Below are positions 31,081-38,846 of a stretch of DNA of 64,000 nt, piece by piece (the stretch's first letter is position 1; each line of letters begins with the position of its first letter). A model generated the notes under the pieces. That model did no database searches. It was not told the origin of the DNA and saw only the letters and a list, made by a program, of their open reading frames with translations. The position numbers and the translations under genes were made by a program. This DNA comes from Bacillus sp. FJAT-14578 (GTDB lineage: Bacteria > Bacillota > Bacilli > Bacillales > Bacillaceae_H): assembly GCF_000504165.1 (NCBI RefSeq), contig NZ_AYSE01000001.1, forward strand, positions 868,001 through 932,000, given 5' to 3'.

Positions 31081-31433
31081 GAATTTAACACTTCTTGAAT
31101 ATCAACTTCCGGCGCATCTCCCCATAGTCGTTCAAGATTATAATAAGAACGCTCGTCTTTATGGAATACATGCGCAATAACATCTCCCAGGTCAACGAGT
31201 ATCCAACGTGCTTCATCAAATCCTTCTAATCGTTTCACATGGATGTCGTTCTCACTGGCACGCTCTTTAATTTCACGAGCAATCGCTTGAACTTGTTTGT
31301 CTGAATTCCCATGACAAATTAAGAAATAATCGGCAATTAACGAGATTCCTTTCATATTTAACACAATCATATCATCTGCTCTTTTGTCATCTGCCGCCTG
31401 AACCACCATTGATAATAAATCACGATCTTGCAT
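31077..31433 (-). CDS. rsfS: Ribosome silencing factor RsfS (YqeL)
   Basis: The 118-residue protein has the RsfS/Iojap fold signature DYFLICHGNSDKQVQAIA and WILVDLGDVIAHVFH. It binds ribosomal protein L14 on the 50S subunit and blocks subunit joining when nutrients are scarce. It directly abuts yqeK upstream and overlaps yqeM by 4 bp, indicating one transcript. Confidence 0.96.
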   Translation of the reverse strand: MQDRDLLSMVVQAADDKRADDMIVLNMKGISLIADYFLICHGNSDKQVQAIAREIKERASENDIHVKRLEGFDEARWILVDLGDVIAHVFHKDERSYYNLERLWGDAPEVDIQEVLNS

Positions 31434-31997
31434 TTATTTACCTCCTGTAACTAAATTGTTATATGTAAAAATCGTATCTGGATAAATTGCTTGATTTTTC
31501 TTCAATAAAAACATAATCGTGTTGCTTAAAGATTGTATCAAAGCTTTGTCCAAATCCTGTTTGGCCAACTCTCTTACCTCTTTTGCCCCCGGAAAAATCC
31601 TGCCCGGTTCAATATAGTCCGCTACATATACAATCTTCTCTAACAACGTCATATTGGGGCGCCCTGATGTATGATAACGAATGGCATCCAATACATCACG
31701 ATCCGTTATTCCCGCTTCTTTTTCAACCAGATAGGCTCCCACAGGGGCATGCCATAATTCTGTATTATGAACAAGCAAATCTTTGGGCATGTTTTGCTCG
31801 ATAATGATTTGCTTCATCTCTTCCTTTGAACGAAACTTAGCATAATCATGAAAAATAGCGGCCAGCTCCGCTTTTTCCACATCCCCGCCATAACGCTCAG
31901 CCAGCTCAATGGCGGTTTCCATGACACCAATTGTATGGATGTACCGATGTTCCGTCAGCTGGCCTTTCACAAGCGCTAATGCTCTCTCACGTTCCAT
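31434..31997 (-). CDS. yqeK: YqeK, HD-domain dinucleoside tetraphosphatase
   Basis: The 187-residue HD phosphohydrolase shows the metal-ligand pattern HTIGVMETA, IFHDYAKF and WHAPVGAYL. YqeK family members hydrolyse Ap4A symmetrically to ADP. It overlaps the 3' end of nadD by 11 bp and abuts rsfS, so the genes are translationally linked. Confidence 0.93.
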   Translation of the reverse strand: MERERALALVKGQLTEHRYIHTIGVMETAIELAERYGGDVEKAELAAIFHDYAKFRSKEEMKQIIIEQNMPKDLLVHNTELWHAPVGAYLVEKEAGITDRDVLDAIRYHTSGRPNMTLLEKIVYVADYIEPGRIFPGAKEVRELAKQDLDKALIQSLSNTIMFLLKKNQAIYPDTIFTYNNLVTGGK

Positions 31998-32559
31998 ATA
32001 AATGATTCTCCTCTATATAGGTTTTCACTTCATCAGGGACTAAATAGCGAATGGTCTTCCCATTTTTGACTTTCTCCCGAATAAGTGACGAAGATAAATC
32101 GACCAGCGGGGCCTCTATCTGCAAAATAGGATAAGGAGATTGGCTATTATAACCGGGACGGTTGACTCCCACAAAAGTGACCAAGTTCAACAGTTCTTCA
32201 ATTCGATACCACCCGGCTAAACTCTCGATCATGTCTCCTCCGATAATAAAATGAAAAACCGCTTTCGGGTATTGTTCACGCAAAATCATCATCGTTTCAT
32301 ATGTATAGGATGTGCCGCCCCTTTCAAACTCAATAGCTTGAACACGAAAGTCCGAATTCCCTTTCACAGCCCTTTCCATCATTTTTAAACGATGAAGCGG
32401 TTCTGTTGATTCATCGTTCTCTTTATGAGGAGGCACATATGCAGGCATAAACCAAACTTCATCTAACAATAAAGCATCCTTCACTTCATTTGCCATAATT
32501 AAATGCCCCATATGAGGCGGATTAAACGTGCCGCCTAAAATACCGATTTTCTTCAACAA
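31987..32559 (-). CDS. nadD: Nicotinate-nucleotide adenylyltransferase
   Basis: The 190-residue enzyme forms deamido-NAD from NaMN and ATP. It has the nucleotidyltransferase motif GGTFNPPHMGHL (residues 9-20) and the ISSTxxR-type motif as LSSSLIREK near the C-terminus. The start is a TTG at 32559, 7 nt after AAAGGAG. A MITE-like element separates it from yhbY upstream. Confidence 0.96.
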   Translation of the reverse strand: MLKKIGILGGTFNPPHMGHLIMANEVKDALLLDEVWFMPAYVPPHKENDESTEPLHRLKMMERAVKGNSDFRVQAIEFERGGTSYTYETMMILREQYPKAVFHFIIGGDMIESLAGWYRIEELLNLVTFVGVNRPGYNSQSPYPILQIEAPLVDLSSSLIREKVKNGKTIRYLVPDEVKTYIEENHLYGT

Positions 32560-32580
32560 TCTCCGTCTCCTTTTAGGAAT

Positions 32581-32708
32581 TGTTCAAAAAGTACGGGGAA
32601 AAATGACGGTCGGATTTATTTGTACGGAAGTACCCATTCGACGTTCGCCACAGGACGTGACGGTTTTCAGTCGGTCTTCGTCACTCTCCCTCACCTCCTT
32701 TTTGAACA
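32581..32708 (+). mobile_element. MITE-like element, copy A3 (128 bp, diverged)
   Basis: TGTTCAAAAAG and CTTTTTGAACA bound a diverged, shortened interior. Direct repeats CTTTTA lie on both sides (32570-32575 and 32713-32718). It is inserted between yhbY and nadD. Confidence 0.72.
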
Positions 32709-32722
32709 CACACTTTTACTGA

Positions 32723-33016
32723 TTAGTTAGGAAGAGCGATTTGTTTATTTTCCCTTGACTCTTTATATAGAACAATCGTATTTCCGATTACCTGTACAAG
32801 CTCGGCTTTTGCCCCTGTACTCAGCTCTTCTGCCACTGTATAGCGGTCTTCTTCACAGTTTTGTAGTACGCTGACTTTAATTAACTCGCGCGCTTCCAGC
32901 ACATCAGCAATCTGCTTGACCATATTTTCATTGACGCCGCCTTTTCCCACTTGGAAAATGGGTGTTAAATGATGTGCCTTTGAGCGTAAAAAACGTTTTT
33001 GTTTACCTGTTAGCAT
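32723..33016 (-). CDS. yhbY: Ribosome assembly RNA-binding protein YhbY (YqeI)
   Basis: The 97-residue CRM-domain protein (MLTGKQKRFLRSKAHHLTPI... VGKGGVNENM) binds pre-50S particles. The GKGG loop is the RNA-binding signature. It follows aroE by 14 bp in the same direction and is part of the yqeG-yqeH-aroE-yhbY-nadD block shared with B. subtilis. Confidence 0.95.
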   Translation of the reverse strand: MLTGKQKRFLRSKAHHLTPIFQVGKGGVNENMVKQIADVLEARELIKVSVLQNCEEDRYTVAEELSTGAKAELVQVIGNTIVLYKESRENKQIALPN

Positions 33017-33030
33017 TGTGTTCCTCCATC

Positions 33031-33885
33031 TTACTCTTCTTTATTATGTTCCAGCTTCTTTAATATGATTTCCTCCATGGCTTCTATATATGGACGCTTA
33101 TTTGTCCATTTTTCAAAAGCCAGTGCACCTTGCATAACAAACATTCCGATTCCATTATGAATCATTGCCCCTCTGCTTTTAGCATCCTTTAATAACTTCG
33201 TCTCAAGGGGGTTATAAATGATATCACTAACGAGAGCCCCTTTTTTCAAACGATCAAGTTGCAAAGGCGACGCATCTGTGTATGGATGCATCCCGACAGA
33301 TGTTGTATTAATGATAATATCGTATTTTTCCAGTGAGGCTTCCGCTTCTTCAATCGAGAGAGAGGCAGATGCAACCGGTGCAGGATTATCCGCTATCAAT
33401 TCCTCTGCTTTTGCTGGAGTTCGATTACAAAGATCAATCTGTTTAGGCGGCTGTTCATATGTAGCAAGAGTAAAATAAATAGCTCTTGCCGCTCCACCCG
33501 CTCCAATGATTAATACCGTGCACTCCGTTAAATCTTTTTTATTGAGCGCGTCGAGTAAGGACGTCACGTATCCCTCTCCATCTGTATTATACCCAATAAA
33601 ACGTCCTTTTTCATTGACGACAGTATTAACTGCTCCAATCTCTTTCGCTAAAGGATCAATTTCATCCAGATATTCCATGATTCTCACTTTATAAGGAATG
33701 GTGACATTAAACCCTTCAATATCCAAAGCTTTCAACCCCTCTATCGCTGCTTCAAACTTGTCGGGATTAATTTCAAACGCATGATAATACCCTTCCAGAT
33801 TTAAACGCTCAAAAGCATCGTTATGCATAATAGGTGACATAGAATGTCCAACCGGATAACCAATAACCCCATACAGCTTTTTCAA
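33031..33885 (-). CDS. aroE: Shikimate dehydrogenase (NADP+)
   Basis: The 284-residue enzyme reduces 3-dehydroshikimate in aromatic amino acid synthesis. The N-terminal domain has YPVGHSMSPIMHN and NVTIPYK (catalytic Lys); the Rossmann domain has IGAGGAARAI and NRTPAKAEEL. The start is a TTG behind GGGAG. A dispersed repeat and a hairpin separate it from yqeH, which in B. subtilis is directly adjacent. Confidence 0.97.
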   Translation of the reverse strand: MKKLYGVIGYPVGHSMSPIMHNDAFERLNLEGYYHAFEINPDKFEAAIEGLKALDIEGFNVTIPYKVRIMEYLDEIDPLAKEIGAVNTVVNEKGRFIGYNTDGEGYVTSLLDALNKKDLTECTVLIIGAGGAARAIYFTLATYEQPPKQIDLCNRTPAKAEELIADNPAPVASASLSIEEAEASLEKYDIIINTTSVGMHPYTDASPLQLDRLKKGALVSDIIYNPLETKLLKDAKSRGAMIHNGIGMFVMQGALAFEKWTNKRPYIEAMEEIILKKLEHNKEE

Positions 33886-33948
33886 CAGCCGCTCCCCCTT
33901 TTACTGAAATATCCACATTTCTTACTTTCGTATACAGTTAAGAAAAGC

Positions 33949-34151
33949 GCAAGCGCCTTGATCAAAAGAAGGCCGACTAAGAACACCGCGTCCTGCGGCA
34001 ACGTCGGCATGACCCACATCCTGTGGCCCCAAGGAAATAGGGATTGACCCCGTATACGCTTTTTGCCTTATGAGGGCAATCGTCTTTTCCCGTGCTGAGC
34101 TAGGCGCTGGAGCTAGACACTAGTTACTCATCGAAAAATTATACTTTCTTA
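33949..34151 (-). repeat. Dispersed repeat B/C, copy B2
   Basis: It is a second long copy of the B1 sequence, from AAGAAAAGCGCAAGCGCC through GGGATTGACCCCGTATACGC to GGAGCTAGACA and the shared tail ATACTTTCTTA. It fills most of the 374-bp gap between yqeH and aroE. Unlike the other copies, its AAGAAAAGC end faces a gene start. Confidence 0.85.
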
Positions 34152-34161
34152 TTCTTCAAGA

Positions 34162-34204
34162 AAGGGCGACCCAAAAGGTGGCTTTTCCCTTTTGGGCCGC
34201 TCCT
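34162..34204 (-). terminator. Hairpin between yqeH and aroE
   Basis: GGGCGACCCAAAAGG and CCTTTTGGGCCGC pair with minor mismatches. On the minus strand it is followed by CTTTCTTG, so it may end yqeH transcription in part. Confidence 0.65.
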
Positions 34205-34259
34205 GACGGAATGATTTGCCGACCGTGTTTCATCCAATAAGAAAAATCAACGTTGCTCT

Positions 34260-35366
34260 TTAAATAAGCGAGCCTCTAATGAATATTCCTACCCCTTTTG
34301 GCGCATATGCCACTACTTTTGCCCCTGGGTCGTTCACTGTTACCCAGCCTAATCCCGAGAAAACGATATCCGTTTTTCCTTGCTTAATCATAAATTCATG
34401 CGCCACAAGTTCAGGGAACTCGTCCATTTGTTCTTGTCTCGGAGGCTGCAATAGCTCGCCTGCATGATTTCGATATAGTTCATCCGCTTTTTCCATTTTT
34501 GTACGGTGAATCATTAAATCATTGGAAATATAGCAAGTCAGCGCCCTTCTTCCTCCACTTACATAATCTAAACGTGCCAATCCGCCAAAGAATAAAGTTT
34601 GCTCTTCATTCAATTGATATACCTTTGGCTTGATTTCCTTTTTAGGAGAGATGATTTTTAAATCACGCTTGTCGACAAAATGGGCCATTTGATGGTGGTT
34701 GATAATCCCCGGCGTATCATATAAAGCGGCATCATCATCAAGAGGGATACCGATTAAATCAAGAGTTGTTCCAGGGTATTGGGAAGTCGTTACAACATCC
34801 TTTTCCCCGCTGAACTCTTTAATCAAGGTATTGATGAACGTAGACTTTCCGACGTTTGTACACCCTACGATGTAGACGTCTTTGCCAAAACGATATGCCT
34901 CAATAGCTGCCGCAAGCTCTTTAATTCCCTGTCCTTTAGCAGCGCTGATTAAGTGAACATCGATAGGCTTAAGCCCTAATTCTTTTGCCTCTTTTTTCAT
35001 CCAGCTAATTAATTTGTTCTGCTTAACCGATTTTGGAAGCAAGTCCACTTTATTTCCAACTAAAATGACATTGTTGCTTCCCACAAAGCGGTGCAACCCA
35101 GGAAGCCAGCTGCCATTGAAATCAAAAATATCGACAATTTTCACAACAAGCGCATCCGATTTTCCAATCCCATTTAATATTTTCAAGAAATCATCATCGG
35201 TCAAAGAAACATCCTGAATTTCATTATAATGCTTTAAACGGAAGCAACGCTGACAAATAATGACTTCTTTTTCTAATGCAGATTGGGGAGTGTACCCAAT
35301 CTCATTTGGTTTTTCGGTTTGAAGAGCGACTCCACACCCTACACATTGAAGTACTTGTTCACTCAC
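34260..35366 (-). CDS. yqeH: Ribosome biogenesis GTPase YqeH
   Basis: The 368-residue circularly permuted GTPase starts with a zinc finger (CVGC at residues 8-11, CQRC near 38), then G4 NKVD, G1 GCTNVGKST and G3 DTPG in the permuted order. A C-terminal RNA-binding domain follows. It is needed for 30S assembly in B. subtilis. It begins with GTG at 35366, 4 bp after yqeG. Confidence 0.96.
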   Translation of the reverse strand: MSEQVLQCVGCGVALQTEKPNEIGYTPQSALEKEVIICQRCFRLKHYNEIQDVSLTDDDFLKILNGIGKSDALVVKIVDIFDFNGSWLPGLHRFVGSNNVILVGNKVDLLPKSVKQNKLISWMKKEAKELGLKPIDVHLISAAKGQGIKELAAAIEAYRFGKDVYIVGCTNVGKSTFINTLIKEFSGEKDVVTTSQYPGTTLDLIGIPLDDDAALYDTPGIINHHQMAHFVDKRDLKIISPKKEIKPKVYQLNEEQTLFFGGLARLDYVSGGRRALTCYISNDLMIHRTKMEKADELYRNHAGELLQPPRQEQMDEFPELVAHEFMIKQGKTDIVFSGLGWVTVNDPGAKVVAYAPKGVGIFIRGSLI

Positions 35367-35370
35367 GAAT

Positions 35371-35886
35371 TTATTCCTCCCAATTAATCATGCCTTTTTG
35401 TTTCATCCATGCTAAAATTTTGCGTTCCATTTTTCGATTGAATCTAGTAATGAAACCGTCTGTTTGAGCAACAGGTACCACCAAAATGGTATGAAGTCCT
35501 AAACGATTTCCTCCAAGGACATCTGTTAAAAGTTGATCTCCAATCACAACGATTTCGTCATTTTGTACATTCATTAAGCGCAACGCCTTGCGAAATGCTT
35601 TACTCATCGGCTTTCTTGCTTGAAAAATAAAAGGAATGCCCAAAGGGTCTGAAAACAGCTTCACTCTTTTTTCAATATTATTAGAGACGATCGTAACCTG
35701 GATACCATGATCCTTCATTTCTTTAAACCACTCTATCAGCTGCGGAGTAGCACTAGGCCGATCCCATTCAACCAAGGTATTGTCCAGGTCTGTAATAATC
35801 CCTTTGACTCCTCTTTCTTTTAACATTTGCGGCGTAATATGAAAAATGCTTTTTACATGTTCATTCGGTAAAAAAAGTTTTAACAC
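35371..35886 (-). CDS. yqeG: YqeG, HAD-superfamily phosphatase
   Basis: The 171-residue HAD phosphatase has motif I DLDNTLVEWD (about residues 29-38), motif II IVSNN and motif IV IGDQLLTDVLGGN. The substrate is unproven; plant and bacterial relatives act on phosphatidylglycerol phosphate. The GTG at 35886 lies 8 nt after AGGTG and gives the length known from B. subtilis. It heads the yqeG-yqeH block. Confidence 0.92.
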   Translation of the reverse strand: MLKLFLPNEHVKSIFHITPQMLKERGVKGIITDLDNTLVEWDRPSATPQLIEWFKEMKDHGIQVTIVSNNIEKRVKLFSDPLGIPFIFQARKPMSKAFRKALRLMNVQNDEIVVIGDQLLTDVLGGNRLGLHTILVVPVAQTDGFITRFNRKMERKILAWMKQKGMINWEE

Positions 35887-36100
35887 GTATGTCACACCTC
35901 TACTAACAAAATAGGGTCCATCTGAATAATAAATACACAATACACAATTATAACGTTAGTTCTTCATTTTCCAACAAAAAACTTCTAAAAACGACTTTCA
36001 TTTCGTTTCTCTCTCCAGAAAAATGTCTGATTAACAAAGAAGACGTAGGTTTTTGATAATTTATGCAAATGTTTCGACAAGACCTAAGGCATTTTAAAGT

Positions 36101-36199
36101 TGTGGATAACTTTATGCACATTTTCCCGAGTCATTACCAACATTTAATGGTAATTATAAACAACTTACTCACAAATTATCCACCGTTGACTGTGGATAA
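36101..36199. promoter_or_regulatory. Cluster of DnaA boxes upstream of sda
   Basis: TGTGGATAA (36101-36109), TTATGCACA (36112-36120) and TGTGGATAA (36191-36199) match the TTATNCACA box or its complement exactly. TTATCCACC (36176-36184) has one mismatch, and TTACTCACA near 36165 is weaker. In B. subtilis DnaA controls sda directly. The remaining part of the 456-bp gap (35887-36342) shows nothing else I can assign. Confidence 0.88.
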
Positions 36200-36317
36200 G
36201 AGAACGGTTGTTCCATTTTTTATTTCATGGTAGATTATGGTTACCAACTATCCATCTTATGATTTTTCCGATAGAAATAGAACACCCTATATGAATGGTA
36301 AAAAGATATCGGAGGTG

Positions 36318-36335
36318 AACGCCTTTTCACAAGGC
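36318..36335 (+). promoter_or_regulatory. Small hairpin between the sda ribosome binding site and start codon
   Basis: GGAGGTG (36311-36317) lies 25 nt before the sda ATG. The intervening GCCTTttcacAAGGC (36321-36335) can fold and shorten the effective spacing to about 10 nt. Confidence 0.55.
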
Positions 36336-36342
36336 GATTATT

Positions 36343-36483
36343 ATGAAAAAATTATCTGACAAGCTCCTTATCGAATCCTATATAAAAGCGACAGAGCTAC
36401 AGCTTAGTCCCGAGTTCATTGAGTTGATAGAAAAGGAAATGGAGCGCAGATCTCTAGAGCTGAAAGTCAAATTATCATCATAA
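36343..36483 (+). CDS. sda: Sporulation checkpoint antikinase Sda
   Basis: The 46-residue helical-hairpin protein [20 protein letters not shown]...[17 protein letters not shown] aligns along its length with B. subtilis Sda. It binds sporulation histidine kinases such as KinA and blocks entry into sporulation while replication initiates or is perturbed. The DnaA-box cluster upstream supports the replication link. No in-frame ATG, GTG or TTG start lies between the upstream stop at 36316 and this ATG. It lies upstream of and divergent to yqeG, as in B. subtilis. Confidence 0.93.
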   Translation: MKKLSDKLLIESYIKATELQLSPEFIELIEKEMERRSLELKVKLSS

Positions 36484-36496
36484 GCCATACTTTTTC

Positions 36497-37276
36497 TTAC
36501 TTTAAGAGACCTATAAGCTGACCTACTTGGATTGGCTGTTCTTTTTTAATACGTGAATCCAACAAAAATGTATCTTTTTCAAATAACAGTACAACCGTAG
36601 AGCCAAACGTAAAATACGCCATCTCCACACCTTTCGTGACAGTATCGCCATCATGGGTTCTTTCAATACTGTTAATAAACATCGCACCTACTTTAACCAT
36701 TAATAAATGACCATGAGAGTACTGCATTTCTGTTAATTTCCGATAATTTTTAATCAACGGATCTTTGCCGTACTTTAATCCCCACTTGTTGACAGGATAA
36801 GATTTGCTTCCAAGGGCCCACGTCTTTGTGATTTTTCCGCTTAATGGGCTGTGGATGCGATGATAATCGCGAGGACTTAAATAAAAAATCATAAATTGTC
36901 CTCCTATGTACTTTTCAAGCAATTCATCATCGGCAACCATCTCCTGAATGGAATACATTTTTCCTTTTACTTTGATTTCTTTCGTCGGCTCAATAAAGCC
37001 ATACTCTTCAATGACTGCATCTACCGGACTTACAACCCCTTTTCGCGTTGGATCAATGGGACGAACTCCCTCTTTTAACTGTCTTATAAACAATTGCTGC
37101 AATGTTTTATAAGTGGATAGATGATTTGTCATCTCTGATTGATTAATATTGTAAATGCGAGCATATGATGATATTAGCAATGCACTTACACGGGATGTTG
37201 AAAACTTTTGCAGCAGCCTGGAGAACAAGGCATGGTTCGTTAATTCAATAAAAGTTCGATATACACGTTCAAACAA
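36497..37276 (-). CDS. psd: Phosphatidylserine decarboxylase proenzyme
   Basis: The 259-residue membrane-associated proenzyme makes phosphatidylethanolamine from phosphatidylserine. The autocleavage motif is FGST (about residues 222-225), whose Ser becomes the pyruvoyl group. SPVDAVIEEYG and SPRDYHRIHSP hold other conserved Asp/His residues. The TTG at 37276 lies 8 nt after GGAGGG and fits the B. subtilis length; the longer reading has no site. It is divergent from pssA, which makes its substrate. Confidence 0.95.
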   Translation of the reverse strand: MFERVYRTFIELTNHALFSRLLQKFSTSRVSALLISSYARIYNINQSEMTNHLSTYKTLQQLFIRQLKEGVRPIDPTRKGVVSPVDAVIEEYGFIEPTKEIKVKGKMYSIQEMVADDELLEKYIGGQFMIFYLSPRDYHRIHSPLSGKITKTWALGSKSYPVNKWGLKYGKDPLIKNYRKLTEMQYSHGHLLMVKVGAMFINSIERTHDGDTVTKGVEMAYFTFGSTVVLLFEKDTFLLDSRIKKEQPIQVGQLIGLLK

Positions 37277-37388
37277 GAAAGTTTCCCTCCAATTATCCAA
37301 TAGCCCTTTACTATCTTTGGCTTTCCGTCTACAATAAGAATACACTTTAAAATAGGTGCATCCCATTCTCTACAAAGGAGTGAAGAGA

Positions 37389-37928
37389 ATGTTTTTATTA
37401 GATTACTTAGACCATACAATCAAAAAAATAAAAGCACAGGCAGCAAATGTATTAACTTTATTAAATCTAAGTTTAGGGGCTTTCGCAATTCTTTTTGTAT
37501 TAAAAGATAACCTTAAGTTGAGTGTCTTATTAATCTTCTTGGCCGCACTAGCTGATCGCTTTGATGGGATGACAGCGAGAAAGCTAAATATCGAGTCAGA
37601 ATTAGGAAAACAATTAGATTCTATGTGTGACATTATATCGTTTGGTATCGCTCCCGCCTTACTCCTCTATCAAGGCATACTCTTCGAATATGGAGCACCC
37701 GGATCCTTGTTTACCATTTTGTACATCGCTTGCGGAGCCTTAAGGCTGGCACGATTCAACATCACCGAAAATAATGGCTATTTCACAGGGCTGCCTATTA
37801 CGGCTGCTGGTTGTATTCTAACTTTAAGCTATTTGGCCATTCCTTATTTTCCACAGCAATTTTTTATGTTTTTAGTCATTTTGCTGGCAATTTTAATGGT
37901 GGGAACGTTTAGGCTTAAAAAAATATAA
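37389..37928 (+). CDS. pssA: CDP-diacylglycerol-serine O-phosphatidyltransferase
   Basis: The 179-residue membrane enzyme makes phosphatidylserine. It contains the complete CDP-alcohol phosphotransferase motif D-x2-DG-x2-AR-x8-G-x3-D-x3-D from DRFDGMTARK to LDSMCD (about residues 57-83), within several membrane segments. The ATG at 37389 follows AAAGGAG. The divergent pair with psd places the two enzymes of phosphatidylethanolamine synthesis around one 112-bp control region. Confidence 0.96.
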   Translation: MFLLDYLDHTIKKIKAQAANVLTLLNLSLGAFAILFVLKDNLKLSVLLIFLAALADRFDGMTARKLNIESELGKQLDSMCDIISFGIAPALLLYQGILFEYGAPGSLFTILYIACGALRLARFNITENNGYFTGLPITAAGCILTLSYLAIPYFPQQFFMFLVILLAILMVGTFRLKKI

Positions 37929-37963
37929 AAAGCTCATGGCTTACCATGAGCTTTTTATATTTT
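37927..37963. terminator. Bidirectional terminator between pssA and the YjcZ-type gene
   Basis: AAAAAGCTCATGG and CCATGAGCTTTTT form a perfect 13-bp stem with a CTTA loop and a following AT-rich tract. Confidence 0.88.
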
Positions 37964-38114
37964 AACAGAAATAATGTCGATAGCAATAGAAGCCGCCAAA
38001 TATTACGAGTAAAACAAACAGTACGATAACAACGGCAATCCAGAAGCCGTACCCTCCGCCTCCGCAGTCTCCCCCAGTGTACGAACCATAGGGCGGATAA
38101 CCATAGGGATACAT
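37962..38114 (-). CDS. YjcZ family small sporulation protein
   Basis: The 50-residue product begins MYPYGYPPYGSYTGGDCGGGG and continues with one membrane segment (FWIAVVIVLFVLLVIFGG) and a Cys/Tyr-rich end. A Gly/Tyr/Pro-rich head followed by a single membrane helix is typical of the YjcZ family found in spores of bacilli. The ATG at 38114 has better spacing from AAAGGGG than the ATG two codons earlier. Exact function is unknown. Confidence 0.82.
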   Translation of the reverse strand: MYPYGYPPYGSYTGGDCGGGGYGFWIAVVIVLFVLLVIFGGFYCYRHYFC

Positions 38115-38330
38115 GAACATTCCCCCTTTACATTCTTATTCTATTCATACACTATGTAAACTGAATAAAAAGGGATAGGCGATTGTCCAATGATAGATGG
38201 ACAATTTGAGAGAAGCCCTTCACAAAATTGCCATGAGGCGGTAACAATGTTGACAAAAGTCATTCCTTTTTCAACAACGGATATATGCTACAGTAAAGAT
38301 AGATCATTGATAGCATACGAGGTGAGGAAC

Positions 38331-38414
38331 ATGTTTTCTTTCGTATTCGGCATTGTCATTACAGCTGTTATCGCCATTGTTATCGGCACTGAAATCAGTA
38401 CAGAATTGGCTTAA
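38331..38414 (+). CDS. 27-residue hydrophobic membrane peptide
   Basis: The ATG at 38331 behind GAGGTGAGG opens a 27-residue peptide, MFSFVFGIVITAVIAIVIGT..., which is one membrane helix with a short polar end. The reading frame is open upstream, but no better start is present. An extended -10-like TGCTACAGT occurs about 45 bp upstream. I do not recognise a family. A terminator repeat (D4) follows immediately, which supports a short transcript. Confidence 0.55.
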   Translation: MFSFVFGIVITAVIAIVIGTEISTELA

Positions 38415-38418
38415 CGAG

Positions 38419-38510
38419 GATGAAGGGACTGTCCCATCATTCCTAAACAAATCAAAATTCTTGATCAGGCCCATCACCAGTTCCTTCTGGTATGGGCCTA
38501 TTTTATTTTT
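38419..38510 (-). repeat. Terminator-repeat family D, partial copy D4
   Basis: It starts with GGGACTGTCCCAT...CTAAACAAATCA, as in D2 and D3 read inverted, and ends in the hairpin AGGCCCATcACCAG/CTGGTATGGGCCT (38467-38499) with TATTTTATTTTT. The hairpin probably terminates the 27-residue gene. Confidence 0.65.
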
Positions 38511-38612
38511 CGAAAGGTCTTATCATCTGCTAAAAAGGGATAAAAAATCCTTATATATAAATCTCTTCTTCTCTATATCCAATAAAGTTTCAAAAAGTTA
38601 TATGAATGGGCA

Positions 38613-38639
38613 TAAAGATTAAACGAAATATGTCGATAA
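38613..38639 (+). promoter_or_regulatory. Sigma-D-type promoter candidate of motAB
   Basis: TAAA (38613-38616), exactly 15 bp, then GTCGATAA (38632-38639) resembles the motility sigma factor pattern TAAA-N15-GCCGATAT with two mismatches. It lies upstream of motA, with a MITE-like element between them. Confidence 0.65.
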
Positions 38640-38654
38640 AATGGTATAAGCAGT

Positions 38655-38798
38655 TGTTCAAAAAGTCCGGGAAAAATGACCGTCGAATTTCAGCGTCAGC
38701 TTGCTTTTCCGCTACTCACGTATTAACAACATACGCTCCGTTGCTCAAAGCTGCGCTTCCTTGAACTTCTTGGTCCTTTTTATCCTCCTTTTTGAATA
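38655..38798 (+). mobile_element. MITE-like element, copy A4 (144 bp)
   Basis: TGTTCAAAAAG and CTTTTTGAATA are the ends. A 7-bp direct repeat ATAAGCA flanks it (38646-38652, 38805-38811), the clearest insertion footprint of the family. It lies in the leader of motA. Confidence 0.82.
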
Positions 38799-38846
38799 CA
38801 CACTATAAGCAAAATCTTTAAAAAATATGTACTTCAAGGTGATCAT

